Positions 1-9,549 are shown, counted from the first letter of the stretch. The stretch is DNA of 64,000 nt from Citrobacter telavivensis (GCA_009363175.1 CP045205.1:3596001-3660000); one strand, 5' to 3'. Translations and numbers: made by a program. Notes: a model not told the origin generated them from the sequence alone.

Positions 1-1194
1 CGGATACCAACTCGCCAACAGACTCAGCAACAGTGCGGTGACCAGCACGTAAATCACATCCAGCCAGTGTAATTCCGATGGCAGGAAGTCGATAAAATAG
101 ATATCCCCGGAGAGGAACTGATGGCCAATCAGCTTTTCGATACCATTAATGATTGGCGTCAGCTGTAGCGAAACCACTACGCCAATGACCACCCCGATCA
201 AACTGCCAAACAGCCCCGCCAGCAGGCCGTACCAGACAAAAATGGCGCGAATCAGGCCATCTTTCGCCCCCAGCGTTCTTAATACCGCAATATCACCGCT
301 CTTGTCTTTTACCGCCATCACTAATGTTGAGACAATGTTAAAACAGGCGACGCCGATCACCAGCACCATCGCCAGATACATAATGGCGCGGATCATCTGA
401 ATATCGCGGTACATGTAGCCGTAGGTACCAATCCAGCTCTTGATATAGACATAGCTGTTGGTCACTTCACCTGCGTCACGCACCAGTTTGTTGGCGTTGA
501 AGACGTCACTGACCTTCAGCGCAATCCCGGAAACCGTGTTGTCCATCTCCAGATACTGCTGCGCATCGGCCATCGGGATCATCGCGAAGCTATGGTCAAG
601 CTGACCACTCAACTGCAGAATACCGGCAACGTGCAGGCGTACACGCTTTGGCTGCATCAACTTATGATCGGCATTCGAATTGGGGATCATGATGGAGACC
701 CAGTCGCCCTGCTTAACCTTAAGCGCGTCGGCGACGCCCTTGCCGATAATAATTTGCTGTTCACCGGCTTTGAAATCAGCCCAGGCGTTATTTTGCACAA
801 ACGAGGGCAGCGCGCTCAGACGCTGTTCCTGCTGCGGATCCACGCCTTTCACCTGGATGGCGCGCAGATTCGCCCCGCTCTCAATCAGTCCGGTAAAGTT
901 GATATACGGCGCCGCGGCCGTAATACCCGGCACCTTCTGTACCTTCTCCAGCGCTTCACGCCAGTTGGTCCACGGCGGGTTGACCGCTTCAATCTCACCG
1001 TGCGGCACCACCGCCAGAATGCGGTTGTTCAGTTCGCGTTCAAAGCCGTTCATCGCGCTTAAACCGACGATCAAAACCGCCACGCCCAGCGCGATACCGA
1101 TGGTCGAGATCACCGAAATCAGCGACACCATGCCGCCGCGCCGCCGTCCCCGGCTAAAGCGCAGGCCAATTAATAACGATAAAGGCGAGGCCAT
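1..1194 (-). CDS. lolE: LolE, lipoprotein-releasing ABC transporter permease (partial, C-terminus cut by window edge)
   Basis: Inner-membrane permease of LolCDE, which extracts outer-membrane lipoproteins from the inner membrane and passes them to the periplasmic carrier LolA. The 398 visible codons begin MASPLSLLIGLRFSRG and run to an ASWYP stretch in the last membrane segment. The E. coli protein is about 414 residues, so about 16 residues lie outside the window. The layout is one N-terminal membrane segment, a large periplasmic domain (about residues 50-260), then three C-terminal segments. Its ATG overlaps the lolD stop by one base (TAATG), so translation is probably coupled. In the family LolE receives the lipoprotein and LolC binds LolA. 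The visible part is intact. Confidence 0.97.
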   Translation of the reverse strand, partial: MASPLSLLIGLRFSRGRRRGGMVSLISVISTIGIALGVAVLIVGLSAMNGFERELNNRILAVVPHGEIEAVNPPWTNWREALEKVQKVPGITAAAPYINFTGLIESGANLRAIQVKGVDPQQEQRLSALPSFVQNNAWADFKAGEQQIIIGKGVADALKVKQGDWVSIMIPNSNADHKLMQPKRVRLHVAGILQLSGQLDHSFAMIPMADAQQYLEMDNTVSGIALKVSDVFNANKLVRDAGEVTNSYVYIKSWIGTYGYMYRDIQMIRAIMYLAMVLVIGVACFNIVSTLVMAVKDKSGDIAVLRTLGAKDGLIRAIFVWYGLLAGLFGSLIGVVIGVVVSLQLTPIINGIEKLIGHQFLSGDIYFIDFLPSELHWLDVIYVLVTALLLSLLASWYP

Positions 1195-1895
1195 TACTCC
1201 GCCCCCATCAGGCTCAGGTCCGCCGTCAGACGTCCATCTCGCATTTCCAACTGGCGGCTCATGCGCTTCGCCAGTTGCAGGTCGTGGGTGACGACCAGAA
1301 ACGCAGTGCCCTGCGCGCGGTTCAGCTCACCCAGAAGCTGGAAGATGCTGTCGGCGTTGCGCGCGTCCAGGTTACCGGTCGGTTCATCCGCCAGCACCAG
1401 GCGCGGGTTGTTGACCAGCGCACGGGCAATCGCCACGCGCTGACGCTCACCGCCAGACAGTTCAGAGGGACGATGACTGGCGCGGTGATCCAACCCTACC
1501 GCTTTCAGCATCTCACGCGCCCGGACAGTAATTTCGGCGGGTTTATGTTTACCAATCAGCAGCGGCATCGCCACGTTTTCCAACGCGGTGAAGTCCGGCA
1601 GCAGGTGGTGAAACTGATAGATAAAGCCGAGCTTCTGGTTACGCAGTTCCGCTTTCGCCGCTGACGACAGTTTGCTCATCGGCTGACCGCTAAAAATCAC
1701 GTCGCCGGAGGTTGGGGTATCCAGCCCGCCCAGCAGGTGCAACAAGGTACTTTTGCCGGAGCCGGAGCTACCGACAATCGCCATCATTTCGCCTTCGCCC
1801 ACGCTGAAGCTGACATCGTGCAACACATCAGTTTGCACGGAACCTTCCTGATAGCGTTTGCACAGTTTGTCGCATTGCAACAGGATCTTATTCAT
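1194..1895 (-). CDS. lolD: LolD, ATPase of the lipoprotein exporter LolCDE
   Basis: Cytoplasmic ATP-binding subunit that powers lipoprotein release by LolC and LolE. The 233 residues (the usual length) contain Walker A GSSGSGKST at 42-50, the signature LSGGERQRVA, and Walker B LVLADEPTGNLDA. I start at MNKILLQCDK; an in-frame extension upstream would run 30 residues into lolC and has no family counterpart. The start lies inside the last codons of lolC (8-base overlap) and the stop overlaps the lolE start by one base, a tightly coupled operon transcribed lolC-lolD-lolE. Confidence 0.97.
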   Translation of the reverse strand: MNKILLQCDKLCKRYQEGSVQTDVLHDVSFSVGEGEMMAIVGSSGSGKSTLLHLLGGLDTPTSGDVIFSGQPMSKLSSAAKAELRNQKLGFIYQFHHLLPDFTALENVAMPLLIGKHKPAEITVRAREMLKAVGLDHRASHRPSELSGGERQRVAIARALVNNPRLVLADEPTGNLDARNADSIFQLLGELNRAQGTAFLVVTHDLQLAKRMSRQLEMRDGRLTADLSLMGAE

Positions 1896-3087
1896 AACGT
1901 AAAGCCTCAGCGGGTTGAGTGGCGGCAGCGCGCCATGAAGGATAAAGCGTGGAAAGCAACGCGATGGCCATCGCCACCAGCGCAATCACAATGACCTGCA
2001 GCGGCTCTATCGCCACCGGCAGCGCCGCACCGTCCAGCAGGATGCCGATAACCGGCATCAGGGTATTAAGTTGACTGGCCAGCAGCGCGCCCAGCGCAGC
2101 GCCCAGCAATGCGCCGATAATCCCGGCACTGGCTCCCTGCACCATAAAGACCATCATGATCTGTCGCGGCGTCAGCCCCTGCGTTTGCAAAATAGCCACT
2201 TCTCCCTGCTTCTCCATCACCATCAGACCTAACGAGGTAATAATATTGAACGCAGCAACGGCCACGATCAGGCTCAACAACAGCCCCATCATGTTCTTTT
2301 CCATCCGCACGGCCTGGAACAGCTCGCCTTTACGCTCGCGCCAGTCCTGCCATTTCGTTCCTTCCGGCAGCGTCTGCTGACTGAGCGAGTCCACCTTCAG
2401 CGGCTCATTCAACCACAAGCGCCAGCCGGTGATATTCCCTGCCGGGTAGCGCATGAGGCGCGAGGCGTCCTGAATATTGGTCAACATCTGGTAGCCATCA
2501 ACTTCGCTGTTCGCCGCAAAGGTGCCGATCACCGTAAACAGGCGCTGGCTCGGCAGACGCCCCATCGGAGTGAACTGGCTGGCTGATGGCACCATCACGC
2601 GGATCTGATCGCCACGATTAACGCCCAACTGGCCCGCGAGCTGCTCGCCGAGGATGACATTATACTTGCCAGGCTGGAGATCGGTTTGCTTCACATTGAC
2701 CAGATACGGCGTCAGCGGATCTTTTTGCGCCGGATCGATACCCAGCATCACCCCAACCGCCACGCTGCGCGCACTTTGCAGCACGACATCACCGGTTGTC
2801 AGCGGCGCAATGCGATTCACCCCGTTCAGTTTAACGGCGTTTTCCGGCAGTTGTTGAGGATTCAGGGAGCCTTGCTCCGCAGAAAGGATGGCCTGAGGCA
2901 TCAGCCCCAGGATGTTATTTTGCAGTTCACGTTCAAAACCGTTCATCACTGACAAAACCGTGACCAGTGCCATCACCCCAAGGGTAATGCCAATGGTGGA
3001 AAGCCAGGAGACAAAGCGACCGAAGCGATCTGCTGCACGCCCGCGCATGTAACGCAGGCCGATGAATAGAGCGACAGGTTGGTACAT
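1888..3087 (-). CDS. lolC: LolC, lipoprotein-releasing ABC transporter permease
   Basis: First gene of the lolCDE operon. The 399-residue inner-membrane permease matches E. coli LolC in length and almost throughout in sequence. It has an N-terminal membrane segment after MYQPVALFIGLRYMRGR, a periplasmic domain at about residues 45-265, and three C-terminal segments starting near MEKNMMGLLLSLIVAVAAF. In the family the periplasmic hook of LolC recruits LolA while LolE accepts the substrate. The paralogy with LolE shows in the shared FSRG/YMRGR and MNGFEREL motifs near the N-terminus. Confidence 0.97.
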   Translation of the reverse strand: MYQPVALFIGLRYMRGRAADRFGRFVSWLSTIGITLGVMALVTVLSVMNGFERELQNNILGLMPQAILSAEQGSLNPQQLPENAVKLNGVNRIAPLTTGDVVLQSARSVAVGVMLGIDPAQKDPLTPYLVNVKQTDLQPGKYNVILGEQLAGQLGVNRGDQIRVMVPSASQFTPMGRLPSQRLFTVIGTFAANSEVDGYQMLTNIQDASRLMRYPAGNITGWRLWLNEPLKVDSLSQQTLPEGTKWQDWRERKGELFQAVRMEKNMMGLLLSLIVAVAAFNIITSLGLMVMEKQGEVAILQTQGLTPRQIMMVFMVQGASAGIIGALLGAALGALLASQLNTLMPVIGILLDGAALPVAIEPLQVIVIALVAMAIALLSTLYPSWRAAATQPAEALRYE

Positions 3088-3338
3088 GAAATCCGTCTGG
3101 TTGCTGTTAGCAAAGTCACGAGTATATAAGCGAAAGCCGCATGGGTAAACGCCTGAACCGTAAGTGTTCGTCAGTACGCAGAGGAAAAGGATCCGCAGCT
3201 CAGTAGGCTCGTGAGATAGCCCCTGTCGACCCTGATCCTTTTCTTAAAAAATCAAAAAGCAGAATGTTACGCATTACAACACCCGCATCACCCCGCAGGA
3301 TCACAGGCTATGTTGACGAATACAAGCACAGGGTCCTG
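3088..3338. other. Divergent lolC-ycfT intergenic region with nested hairpin
   Basis: This gap must hold the promoters of lolCDE (leftward) and ycfT (rightward). The main visible structure is a perfect 10-bp inverted repeat, GAAAAGGATC at 3184-3193 against GATCCTTTTC at 3234-3243. It encloses a smaller GGCT/AGCC hairpin at 3206-3221. The right arm is followed by TTAAAAAATC rather than a clean T tract, so it is not a typical intrinsic terminator. I see no supported gene here. Confidence 0.6.
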
Positions 3339-4412
3339 ATGAAACAGAAAGAACTATGGATTAACCAAATCAAAGGGTTATGCATCTGTCTGGTGGTAAT
3401 CTATCACTCAGTCATCACCTTCTACCCCCACCTGACCCACTTCCAGTTACCTCTCTCGGAACTGCTGTCCAAGTGCTGGATTTACTTTAATCTCTATCTC
3501 GCTCCGTTTCGTATGCCAGTATTTTTCTTTATCTCTGGCTTTTTAATTCGCCGCTATATCGACAGCGTGAGCTGGAAAGAGAGCGTCAACAAGCGGGTCT
3601 GGAGTATTTTCTGGGTGCTGGCGCTGTGGGGCGTGGCCCAGTGGCTGGCGCTCAGCGCACTGAACAACTGGCTGGCGCCGGAGCGCTCCCTGCATAACGC
3701 CTCCAACGCCGCTTACGCCGGTTCCATCGGCCAGTTCCTTCACGGCATGCTGACCGCCAGCACCAGCCTGTGGTATCTGTATGCGCTCATTGTCTATTTT
3801 GTGGTCTGTAAAGTGTTCAGCCGCTGGGCCGTGCCGCTGTTCGCTCTGTTTGTTTTGCTGAGCGTGGCAATCAACGTTGTTGCCACCCCATGGTGGGGAA
3901 TGAACAGCGTGATCCGCAACCTGCCGTATTACAGCCTCGGCGCCTGGTTTGGCGTCTCGCTGATGGCGTGGATCAAAGAGGTCCCGCTGCGCCGCTATGC
4001 GCTGCTCTGCGCGGCCGCCTTCGCGCTGGCTATCGCGGCGTGGTTGTTTAACGTCTCATTGCTGCTGTCGTTGGTCTCTATCGTGCTGATCATGAAGCTG
4101 TTCTATCAGTATGAACAGCGCTTCGGCATGCGTGAGTCCAGTCTGCTTAACGTGATCGGTTCGAACACTATCGCGATTTATACCACGCATCGCATTCTGG
4201 TGGAGGCGTTCAGCCTGCTGCTCATCCCGCAGATCAATACCGCGGTCTGGTCCCCCGCACTGGAACTGGCCCTGCTGCTGGTCTATCCATTTGCCAGCCT
4301 GTTGATCTGTACGCTATTGGGTCTTGCCGTGCGTAAACTGTCGCAGGGTCTGTTCGGTGATATCCTCTTCACCCCCCCTTCCCGCCCGCAAACCGTTGGC
4401 TATTCCCGCTAA
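3339..4412 (+). CDS. ycfT: YcfT, inner-membrane acyltransferase 3 family protein
   Basis: A 357-residue polytopic membrane protein of the acyltransferase-3 family, whose members O-acylate sugars or other extracytoplasmic substrates; the substrate of YcfT is unknown. I start at MKQKELWINQIKGLCICLV, which gives the E. coli YcfT length; codons upstream are an unsupported extension. The conserved early WINQIKGLCICLVVIYH carries the family's R/K-G-x-x-x-x-x-V-x-x-H pattern with the key histidine, followed by an RMPVFFFISG segment. About ten membrane segments are visible. It diverges from lolC and precedes mfd in the same direction. Confidence 0.93.
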   Translation: MKQKELWINQIKGLCICLVVIYHSVITFYPHLTHFQLPLSELLSKCWIYFNLYLAPFRMPVFFFISGFLIRRYIDSVSWKESVNKRVWSIFWVLALWGVAQWLALSALNNWLAPERSLHNASNAAYAGSIGQFLHGMLTASTSLWYLYALIVYFVVCKVFSRWAVPLFALFVLLSVAINVVATPWWGMNSVIRNLPYYSLGAWFGVSLMAWIKEVPLRRYALLCAAAFALAIAAWLFNVSLLLSLVSIVLIMKLFYQYEQRFGMRESSLLNVIGSNTIAIYTTHRILVEAFSLLLIPQINTAVWSPALELALLLVYPFASLLICTLLGLAVRKLSQGLFGDILFTPPSRPQTVGYSR

Positions 4413-4418
4413 CTATTT

Positions 4419-4436
4419 CGCCCTCACGTGAGGGCG
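4419..4436. repeat. 18-bp perfect palindrome between ycfT and mfd
   Basis: CGCCCTCACGTGAGGGCG reads the same on both strands. It lies six bases past the ycfT stop and about 70 bases before mfd. It could fold as a compact hairpin at the ycfT 3' end, but no T run follows, so a terminator role is uncertain. Confidence 0.5.
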
Positions 4437-4507
4437 ATTCAATTTGCTAATGAGGAGCGATCACGGATAATACAGGGCATTGCTTATCTGACGAATACCT
4501 AAACCGA

Positions 4508-7500
4508 ATGCCTGAACAACAACGTTACACGCTGCCCGTGAAAGCGGGCGACCAGCGCCTGTTGGGTGAACTGACCGGGGCTGCCTGTGCCACACTGGTG
4601 GCAGAAATTGCCGAACGTCATGCCGGTCCTGTCGTGCTCGTGGCGCCCGATATGCAAAACGCGCTGCGCCTGCATGATGAAATCCGCCAGTTTACCGATC
4701 AGATGGTGATGAACCTCGCGGACTGGGAAACCCTGCCCTACGACAGTTTCTCTCCGCATCAGGAAATTATTTCCTCGCGTCTCTCCACGCTGTATCAGCT
4801 ACCGTCGATGCAGCGTGGCGTGCTGATCGTGCCGGTCAACACCCTGATGCAGCGCGTCTGCCCGCACAGCTATCTGCACGGTCATGCGCTGGTGATGAAA
4901 AAAGGCCAGCGTTTATCGCGCGACGCCCTGCGTTTACAGCTCGACAGCGCCGGTTACCGGCATGTTGATCAGGTCATGGAACATGGCGAATACGCCACGC
5001 GCGGCGCGCTGCTGGATCTCTACCCGATGGGCAGTGAACAGCCCTATCGTCTGGATTTCTTCGACGATGAAATTGACAGTTTGCGCCTGTTTGACGCTGA
5101 CACCCAGCGCACGCTGGAAGAAGTCGACGCCATCAATCTGTTGCCCGCGCACGAATTTCCGACCGACAAAACGGCGATCGAACTGTTTCGCAGCCAGTGG
5201 CGCGATACCTTCGAGGTAAAACGCGACGCGGAGCATATCTATCAGCAGGTCAGTAAGGGCACCTTGCCTGCGGGGATCGAATACTGGCAGCCGCTGTTTT
5301 TCAGCGAGCCGCTGCCGCCGCTGTTTAGCTATTTCCCGGCCAATACGCTGGTGGTCAACACCGGTGATTTAGAAAACAGCGCCGAACGTTTCCAGGCCGA
5401 TACGCTGGCGCGTTTCGAAAACCGTTGTGTGGATCCGATGCGTCCGCTGCTACCGCCGGAATCGCTCTGGCTACGCGTCGATGAGCTCTTTTCTGAACTC
5501 AAACGCTGGCCGCGCGTACAGCTCAAAACCGATCACCTTCCCGCCAAAGCGGCAAATACCAACTTAGGCTTCAAGCCGCTGCCGGACCTGGCGGTTCAGG
5601 CGCAGCAAAAATCGCCGCTGGATGCCCTGCGCAAGTTCCTGGAGTCCTTCGACGGACCGGTGATTTTCTCGGTTGAGAGTGAAGGTCGTCGTGAGGCCCT
5701 TGGTGAACTGCTCGCCCGCATCAAAGTCGCGCCGAAGCGCATTATGCGTCTGGATGAAGCTGCGGATGTTGGACGCTACCTGATGATTGGTGCCGCCGAG
5801 CACGGGTTTATCGATACGACGCGCAATCTGGCATTAATCTGTGAAAGCGACCTGCTGGGCGAGCGCGTGGCGCGCCGTCGTCAGGATTCACGCCGCACGA
5901 TTAACCCGGACACGCTGATTCGTAACCTGGCGGAGCTGCATCCGGGTCAGCCGGTGGTACACCTGGAGCACGGCGTCGGTCGCTATGCCGGGATGACCAC
6001 GCTGGAAGCGGGCGGGATCAAAGGCGAGTACCTGATGCTCACCTACGCCAACGACGCCAAACTGTACGTCCCGGTCTCCTCTTTGCATCTGATCAGCCGT
6101 TACGCCGGTGGCGCTGAAGAGAATGCGCCGCTGCATAAACTCGGCGGCGATGCCTGGTCACGCGCCCGGCAGAAAGCGGCAGAGAAAGTGCGCGACGTGG
6201 CGGCCGAACTGCTGGATATCTACGCCCAGCGTGCGGCAAAAGAGGGATTCGCCTTCAAACACGATCGCGAACAGTACCAATTGTTCTGCGACAGCTTCCC
6301 GTTCGAAACCACCCCCGACCAGGCGCAGGCGATTAACGCCGTGCTCAGCGATATGTGTCAGCCGCTGGCGATGGACCGTCTGGTATGCGGCGACGTCGGA
6401 TTTGGCAAAACCGAAGTGGCAATGCGCGCCGCATTCCTCGCGGTCGAAAACCACAAGCAGGTGGCGGTTCTGGTGCCGACAACCCTGCTTGCCCAGCAGC
6501 ACTTTGATAACTTCCGCGACCGCTTTGCCAACTGGCCGGTGCGCATCGAAATGATCTCCCGCTTTCGCAGCGCCAAAGAACAGGCGCAGATCCTGGAACA
6601 GGTTGCCGAAGGGAAAATTGATATTCTGATCGGTACACACAAACTGCTGCAAAGCGATGTGAAGTTGAAAGATCTGGGACTGCTGATCGTCGATGAAGAG
6701 CACCGTTTCGGCGTGCGCCATAAAGAGCGCATTAAAGCGATGCGCGCCGATGTGGATATTCTGACGCTGACCGCCACGCCGATCCCGCGAACGCTGAATA
6801 TGGCGATGAGCGGCATGCGCGATCTGTCGATTATCGCCACCCCCCCTGCGCGTCGTCTGGCGGTCAAAACCTTTGTTCGTGAATACGACAGCCTGGTGGT
6901 ACGCGAGGCGATTCTGCGTGAAGTGCTGCGCGGCGGCCAGGTTTACTATCTCTACAACGATGTGGAAAACATCCAGAAAGCCGCCCAAAGGCTGGCGGAA
7001 CTGGTGCCGGAAGCGCGGATTGCCATCGGTCACGGGCAGATGCGCGAACGCGAACTGGAACGCGTGATGAACGATTTCCACCATCAGCGTTTTAACGTTC
7101 TGGTCTGTACCACTATTATCGAAACCGGTATTGATATCCCGACTGCCAACACGATTATCATCGAGCGAGCGGACCACTTCGGTCTGGCGCAGTTACATCA
7201 GTTGCGCGGTCGCGTAGGGCGTTCACACCATCAGGCGTATGCCTGGCTGCTGACGCCACACCCCAAGGCGATGACGACCGACGCGCAAAAACGTCTGGAA
7301 GCTATCGCCTCGCTGGAAGATCTGGGCGCGGGCTTTGCGCTGGCGACTCACGATCTGGAGATCCGCGGCGCGGGTGAACTGCTCGGGGAAGAACAGAGTG
7401 GTTCGATGGAGACCATCGGCTTCTCGCTGTACATGGAGCTGCTGGAAAACGCCGTCGATGCGCTGAAGGCCGGACGCGAGCCGTCGCTGGAAGATCTCAC

Positions 7501-7954
7501 CAGCCAGCAAACGGAAGTCGAACTGCGTATGCCATCGCTGCTGCCGGATGATTTCATCCCGGACGTGAACACCCGCCTGTCGTTCTATAAGCGTATCGCC
7601 AGCGCGAAAAGCGAGAATGAACTTGAAGAGCTCAAAGTGGAACTGATCGACCGCTTCGGTCTGCTGCCCGACCCGGCGCGTACTCTGCTGGATATCGCCC
7701 GGTTGCGTCAACAGGCGCAGAAACTGGGCATTCGCAAGCTGGAAGGCAACGAGAAAGGCGGCACCATCGAATTTGCTGAGAAGAACCATGTCAATCCGAA
7801 CTGGCTGATCGGACTGCTGCAAAAACAGCCGCAGCACTACCGTCTTGACGGACCGACCCGACTGAAGTTCATCCAGGATCTGACCGATCGGAAAACGCGG
7901 ATGGAATGGGTGCGTCAGTTTATGCAGCAACTGGAAGAAAACGCCGTGGCATGA
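4508..7954 (+). CDS. mfd: Mfd, transcription-repair coupling factor
   Basis: DNA translocase that removes RNA polymerase stalled at lesions and recruits UvrA for nucleotide excision repair. The 1148 residues equal the E. coli length. In order: a UvrB-like N-terminal region (domains 1-2), the RNA polymerase interaction domain near VVHLEHGVGRYAGM (about 480-545), the RecG-like translocase with Walker A GDVGFGKTE at 628-636, DEEH at 729-732, TATPIPRTL, and the late motifs GRVGRSHHQAYAWLL, then a C-terminal autoinhibitory domain. The gene stands alone between ycfT and ldtC. No anomaly seen. Confidence 0.98.
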   Translation: MPEQQRYTLPVKAGDQRLLGELTGAACATLVAEIAERHAGPVVLVAPDMQNALRLHDEIRQFTDQMVMNLADWETLPYDSFSPHQEIISSRLSTLYQLPSMQRGVLIVPVNTLMQRVCPHSYLHGHALVMKKGQRLSRDALRLQLDSAGYRHVDQVMEHGEYATRGALLDLYPMGSEQPYRLDFFDDEIDSLRLFDADTQRTLEEVDAINLLPAHEFPTDKTAIELFRSQWRDTFEVKRDAEHIYQQVSKGTLPAGIEYWQPLFFSEPLPPLFSYFPANTLVVNTGDLENSAERFQADTLARFENRCVDPMRPLLPPESLWLRVDELFSELKRWPRVQLKTDHLPAKAANTNLGFKPLPDLAVQAQQKSPLDALRKFLESFDGPVIFSVESEGRREALGELLARIKVAPKRIMRLDEAADVGRYLMIGAAEHGFIDTTRNLALICESDLLGERVARRRQDSRRTINPDTLIRNLAELHPGQPVVHLEHGVGRYAGMTTLEAGGIKGEYLMLTYANDAKLYVPVSSLHLISRYAGGAEENAPLHKLGGDAWSRARQKAAEKVRDVAAELLDIYAQRAAKEGFAFKHDREQYQLFCDSFPFETTPDQAQAINAVLSDMCQPLAMDRLVCGDVGFGKTEVAMRAAFLAVENHKQVAVLVPTTLLAQQHFDNFRDRFANWPVRIEMISRFRSAKEQAQILEQVAEGKIDILIGTHKLLQSDVKLKDLGLLIVDEEHRFGVRHKERIKAMRADVDILTLTATPIPRTLNMAMSGMRDLSIIATPPARRLAVKTFVREYDSLVVREAILREVLRGGQVYYLYNDVENIQKAAQRLAELVPEARIAIGHGQMRERELERVMNDFHHQRFNVLVCTTIIETGIDIPTANTIIIERADHFGLAQLHQLRGRVGRSHHQAYAWLLTPHPKAMTTDAQKRLEAIASLEDLGAGFALATHDLEIRGAGELLGEEQSGSMETIGFSLYMELLENAVDALKAGREPSLEDLTSQQTEVELRMPSLLPDDFIPDVNTRLSFYKRIASAKSENELEELKVELIDRFGLLPDPARTLLDIARLRQQAQKLGIRKLEGNEKGGTIEFAEKNHVNPNWLIGLLQKQPQHYRLDGPTRLKFIQDLTDRKTRMEWVRQFMQQLEENAVA

Positions 7955-7961
7955 TTGTGGT

Positions 7962-8045
7962 GTGCCGGATAGTGGCTTCGCCTTATCCGGCCTACAAATC
8001 GATGCCTGACCGTAGACCTGATAAGCGCAGTGCCATCAGGCAAGG
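7962..8045. repeat. Pair of REP/BIME-type palindromes between mfd and ldtC
   Basis: Two facing palindromic units occur just past mfd: one around GCCGGATAGTGGCTTCGCC followed by TTATCCGGCCTACAAA, the other around GTAGACCTGATAAGCG ending GCCATCAGGCAAGG. This matches the bacterial interspersed mosaic elements common between enterobacterial genes, which can stabilise upstream mRNA ends and bind gyrase or IHF. Boundaries are approximate. Confidence 0.7.
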
Positions 8046-8147
8046 GTCCACGATCTTTACAACTCTTTGCACTTCCCTTGCAATTCAAGACACACCGCCC
8101 CGCCATAATTATCATTGGACTGCTCTGGCATAATAACCCTTTAATTT

Positions 8148-9119
8148 GTGATGATAATGAACAATATGCGATTCTCCCGCTGGCTGGCTTTTTTTGCACT
8201 CGCCGCCAGCATTACGCTTGCGCTTCCCGCGCAGGCGAATACCTGGCCTCTTCCTCCACCGGGCAGCAAGCTGGTCGGGGAAAACAAGTACCACGTTGTT
8301 GAAAATAACGGGGGTTCACTGGAAGCCATCGCGAAAAAATACAACGTCGGTTTTCTTGCCCTGTTGCAGGCGAATCCTGGCGTGGATCCCTACGTCCCCC
8401 GCCCGGGCAGCGTGTTGACCATCCCACTGCAGACGCTGCTGCCGGATGCGCCGCGTGAAGGCATTGTCATCAACCTGGCTGAACTGCGTCTCTACTACTA
8501 CCCTCCAGGGAAAAATGCGGTCACGGTCTACCCTATCGGCATTGGCCAACTGAGCGGCGATACTCTGACCCCGACGATGGTCACGACGGTTTCCGACAAG
8601 CGCGCTAATCCAACCTGGACGCCGACGGCGAATATCCGTGCCCGTTATAAAGCGCAAGGGATCGACCTTCCTGCGGTGGTTCCTGCCGGACCGGATAACC
8701 CGATGGGACATCATGCCATTCGCTTAGCTGCTTACGGTGGTGTCTATCTGCTGCACGGCACCAACGCCGATTTCGGCATTGGCATGCGCGTCAGCTCAGG
8801 CTGTATCCGCCTGCGCGATGGCGATATCGAGACCCTGTTCAGACAGGTTACGCCAGGCACCAAAGTGAATATCATCAATACGCCTATTAAAGCCTCGATT
8901 GAGCCGGATGGTACGCGTCTGGTCGAAGTCCACCAGCCGCTGTCGAAAAATATTGATGATGACCCGCAGGTTCTGCCTATTGTGCTGAACAGCACCTTGC
9001 AGGCGTTTAAAGATTCTGCGCAGACGGACGCGGCGGTGATGCAGCATGTGATGGATGTTCGCTCCGGGATGCCGGTCGATGTCAGACGCCATCGTGAGGT
9101 GGATCAGCAGTCGATGTAA
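8148..9119 (+). CDS. ldtC: LdtC (YcfS), L,D-transpeptidase anchoring Braun lipoprotein to peptidoglycan
   Basis: Periplasmic YkuD-family enzyme that links Lpp to the meso-diaminopimelate of peptidoglycan. A signal peptide covers about residues 1-30 (hydrophobic WLAFFALAASITLALPAQA), a LysM-like peptidoglycan-binding stretch follows at about 45-92, then the catalytic domain with HGT (His203) and SSGCIRLRDGD with nucleophile Cys219. The length of 323 residues is close to E. coli LdtC (320). The start is uncertain by a few residues because MMIMNNM offers several ATGs and no strong ribosome site is visible. A strong terminator follows. Confidence 0.95.
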   Translation: MMIMNNMRFSRWLAFFALAASITLALPAQANTWPLPPPGSKLVGENKYHVVENNGGSLEAIAKKYNVGFLALLQANPGVDPYVPRPGSVLTIPLQTLLPDAPREGIVINLAELRLYYYPPGKNAVTVYPIGIGQLSGDTLTPTMVTTVSDKRANPTWTPTANIRARYKAQGIDLPAVVPAGPDNPMGHHAIRLAAYGGVYLLHGTNADFGIGMRVSSGCIRLRDGDIETLFRQVTPGTKVNIINTPIKASIEPDGTRLVEVHQPLSKNIDDDPQVLPIVLNSTLQAFKDSAQTDAAVMQHVMDVRSGMPVDVRRHREVDQQSM

Positions 9120-9139
9120 TAACCGTTCCGGACATGAAA

Positions 9140-9177
9140 AAGCCCCGCTGAATCTATTTTCAGCGGGGCTTTTTTTA
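9140..9177. terminator. Intrinsic terminator shared by ldtC and bhsA
   Basis: AGCCCCGCTG (9141-9150) and CAGCGGGGCT (9161-9170) form a perfect 10-bp stem with a 10-base loop, followed by seven T on the plus strand and preceded by five A. It can terminate the converging ldtC (plus) and bhsA (minus) transcripts. Confidence 0.9.
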
Positions 9178-9222
9178 TGTCGCGTTATTTTGCAGTAGCA
9201 GGCATCAATGAGGGGGGAATGC

Positions 9223-9480
9223 TTATTTATAAATTACCGCAGTACCGTGCAGGTTGTTCGGACCCGTCACAGAAGTAATGCGGAAAGATTTCGCACCCAT
9301 CGCATCCGCTTTCTGCGCCAGTTCGTCCTGCAGCGAACTCAGGTTAGTCCCTGCGTTTGCAGAGATGGTGCCGACTTTTTGCTGACCAGCAGGCGTTGAC
9401 TGCACTTCAACAGCCGCGACGCTTGCGAATGACAGAGAACTGAGAACAGCAGCAGCGATGAGAGTTTTTACGTTTTTCAT
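9223..9480 (-). CDS. bhsA: BhsA (YcfR), stress-induced outer-membrane protein
   Basis: Small 85-residue protein of the DUF1471 (YhcN/BhsA) family, nearly identical to E. coli BhsA. The signal peptide MKNVKTLIAAAVLSSLSFA is followed by VAAVEVQS, then the compact domain with GTISANAGTN and SFRITSVTGPN. In E. coli it is induced by copper, acid, peroxide and chlorine stress, alters cell-surface permeability and biofilm formation, and lowers copper permeability. It is divergent from comR, whose product represses it in E. coli, and the intergenic region carries matching palindromes. Confidence 0.95.
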   Translation of the reverse strand: MKNVKTLIAAAVLSSLSFASVAAVEVQSTPAGQQKVGTISANAGTNLSSLQDELAQKADAMGAKSFRITSVTGPNNLHGTAVIYK

Positions 9481-9549
9481 AATTGTGACCTTTTGCAGAT
9501 GATTGGGCGTCGTAAGTATTTACTTAACGATCGATAGGTAAATAATAGA

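Noticed and set aside
1896..1985. 30-codon N-terminal extension of LolD
   Set aside because: Lies wholly inside lolC and lacks a family counterpart; MNKILLQ start gives the standard length.
6158..7177. 339-codon open frame on the minus strand within mfd
   Set aside because: Antisense to a fully conserved essential-length gene; composition is a mirror of the mfd codons, with no family resemblance and no ribosome site.
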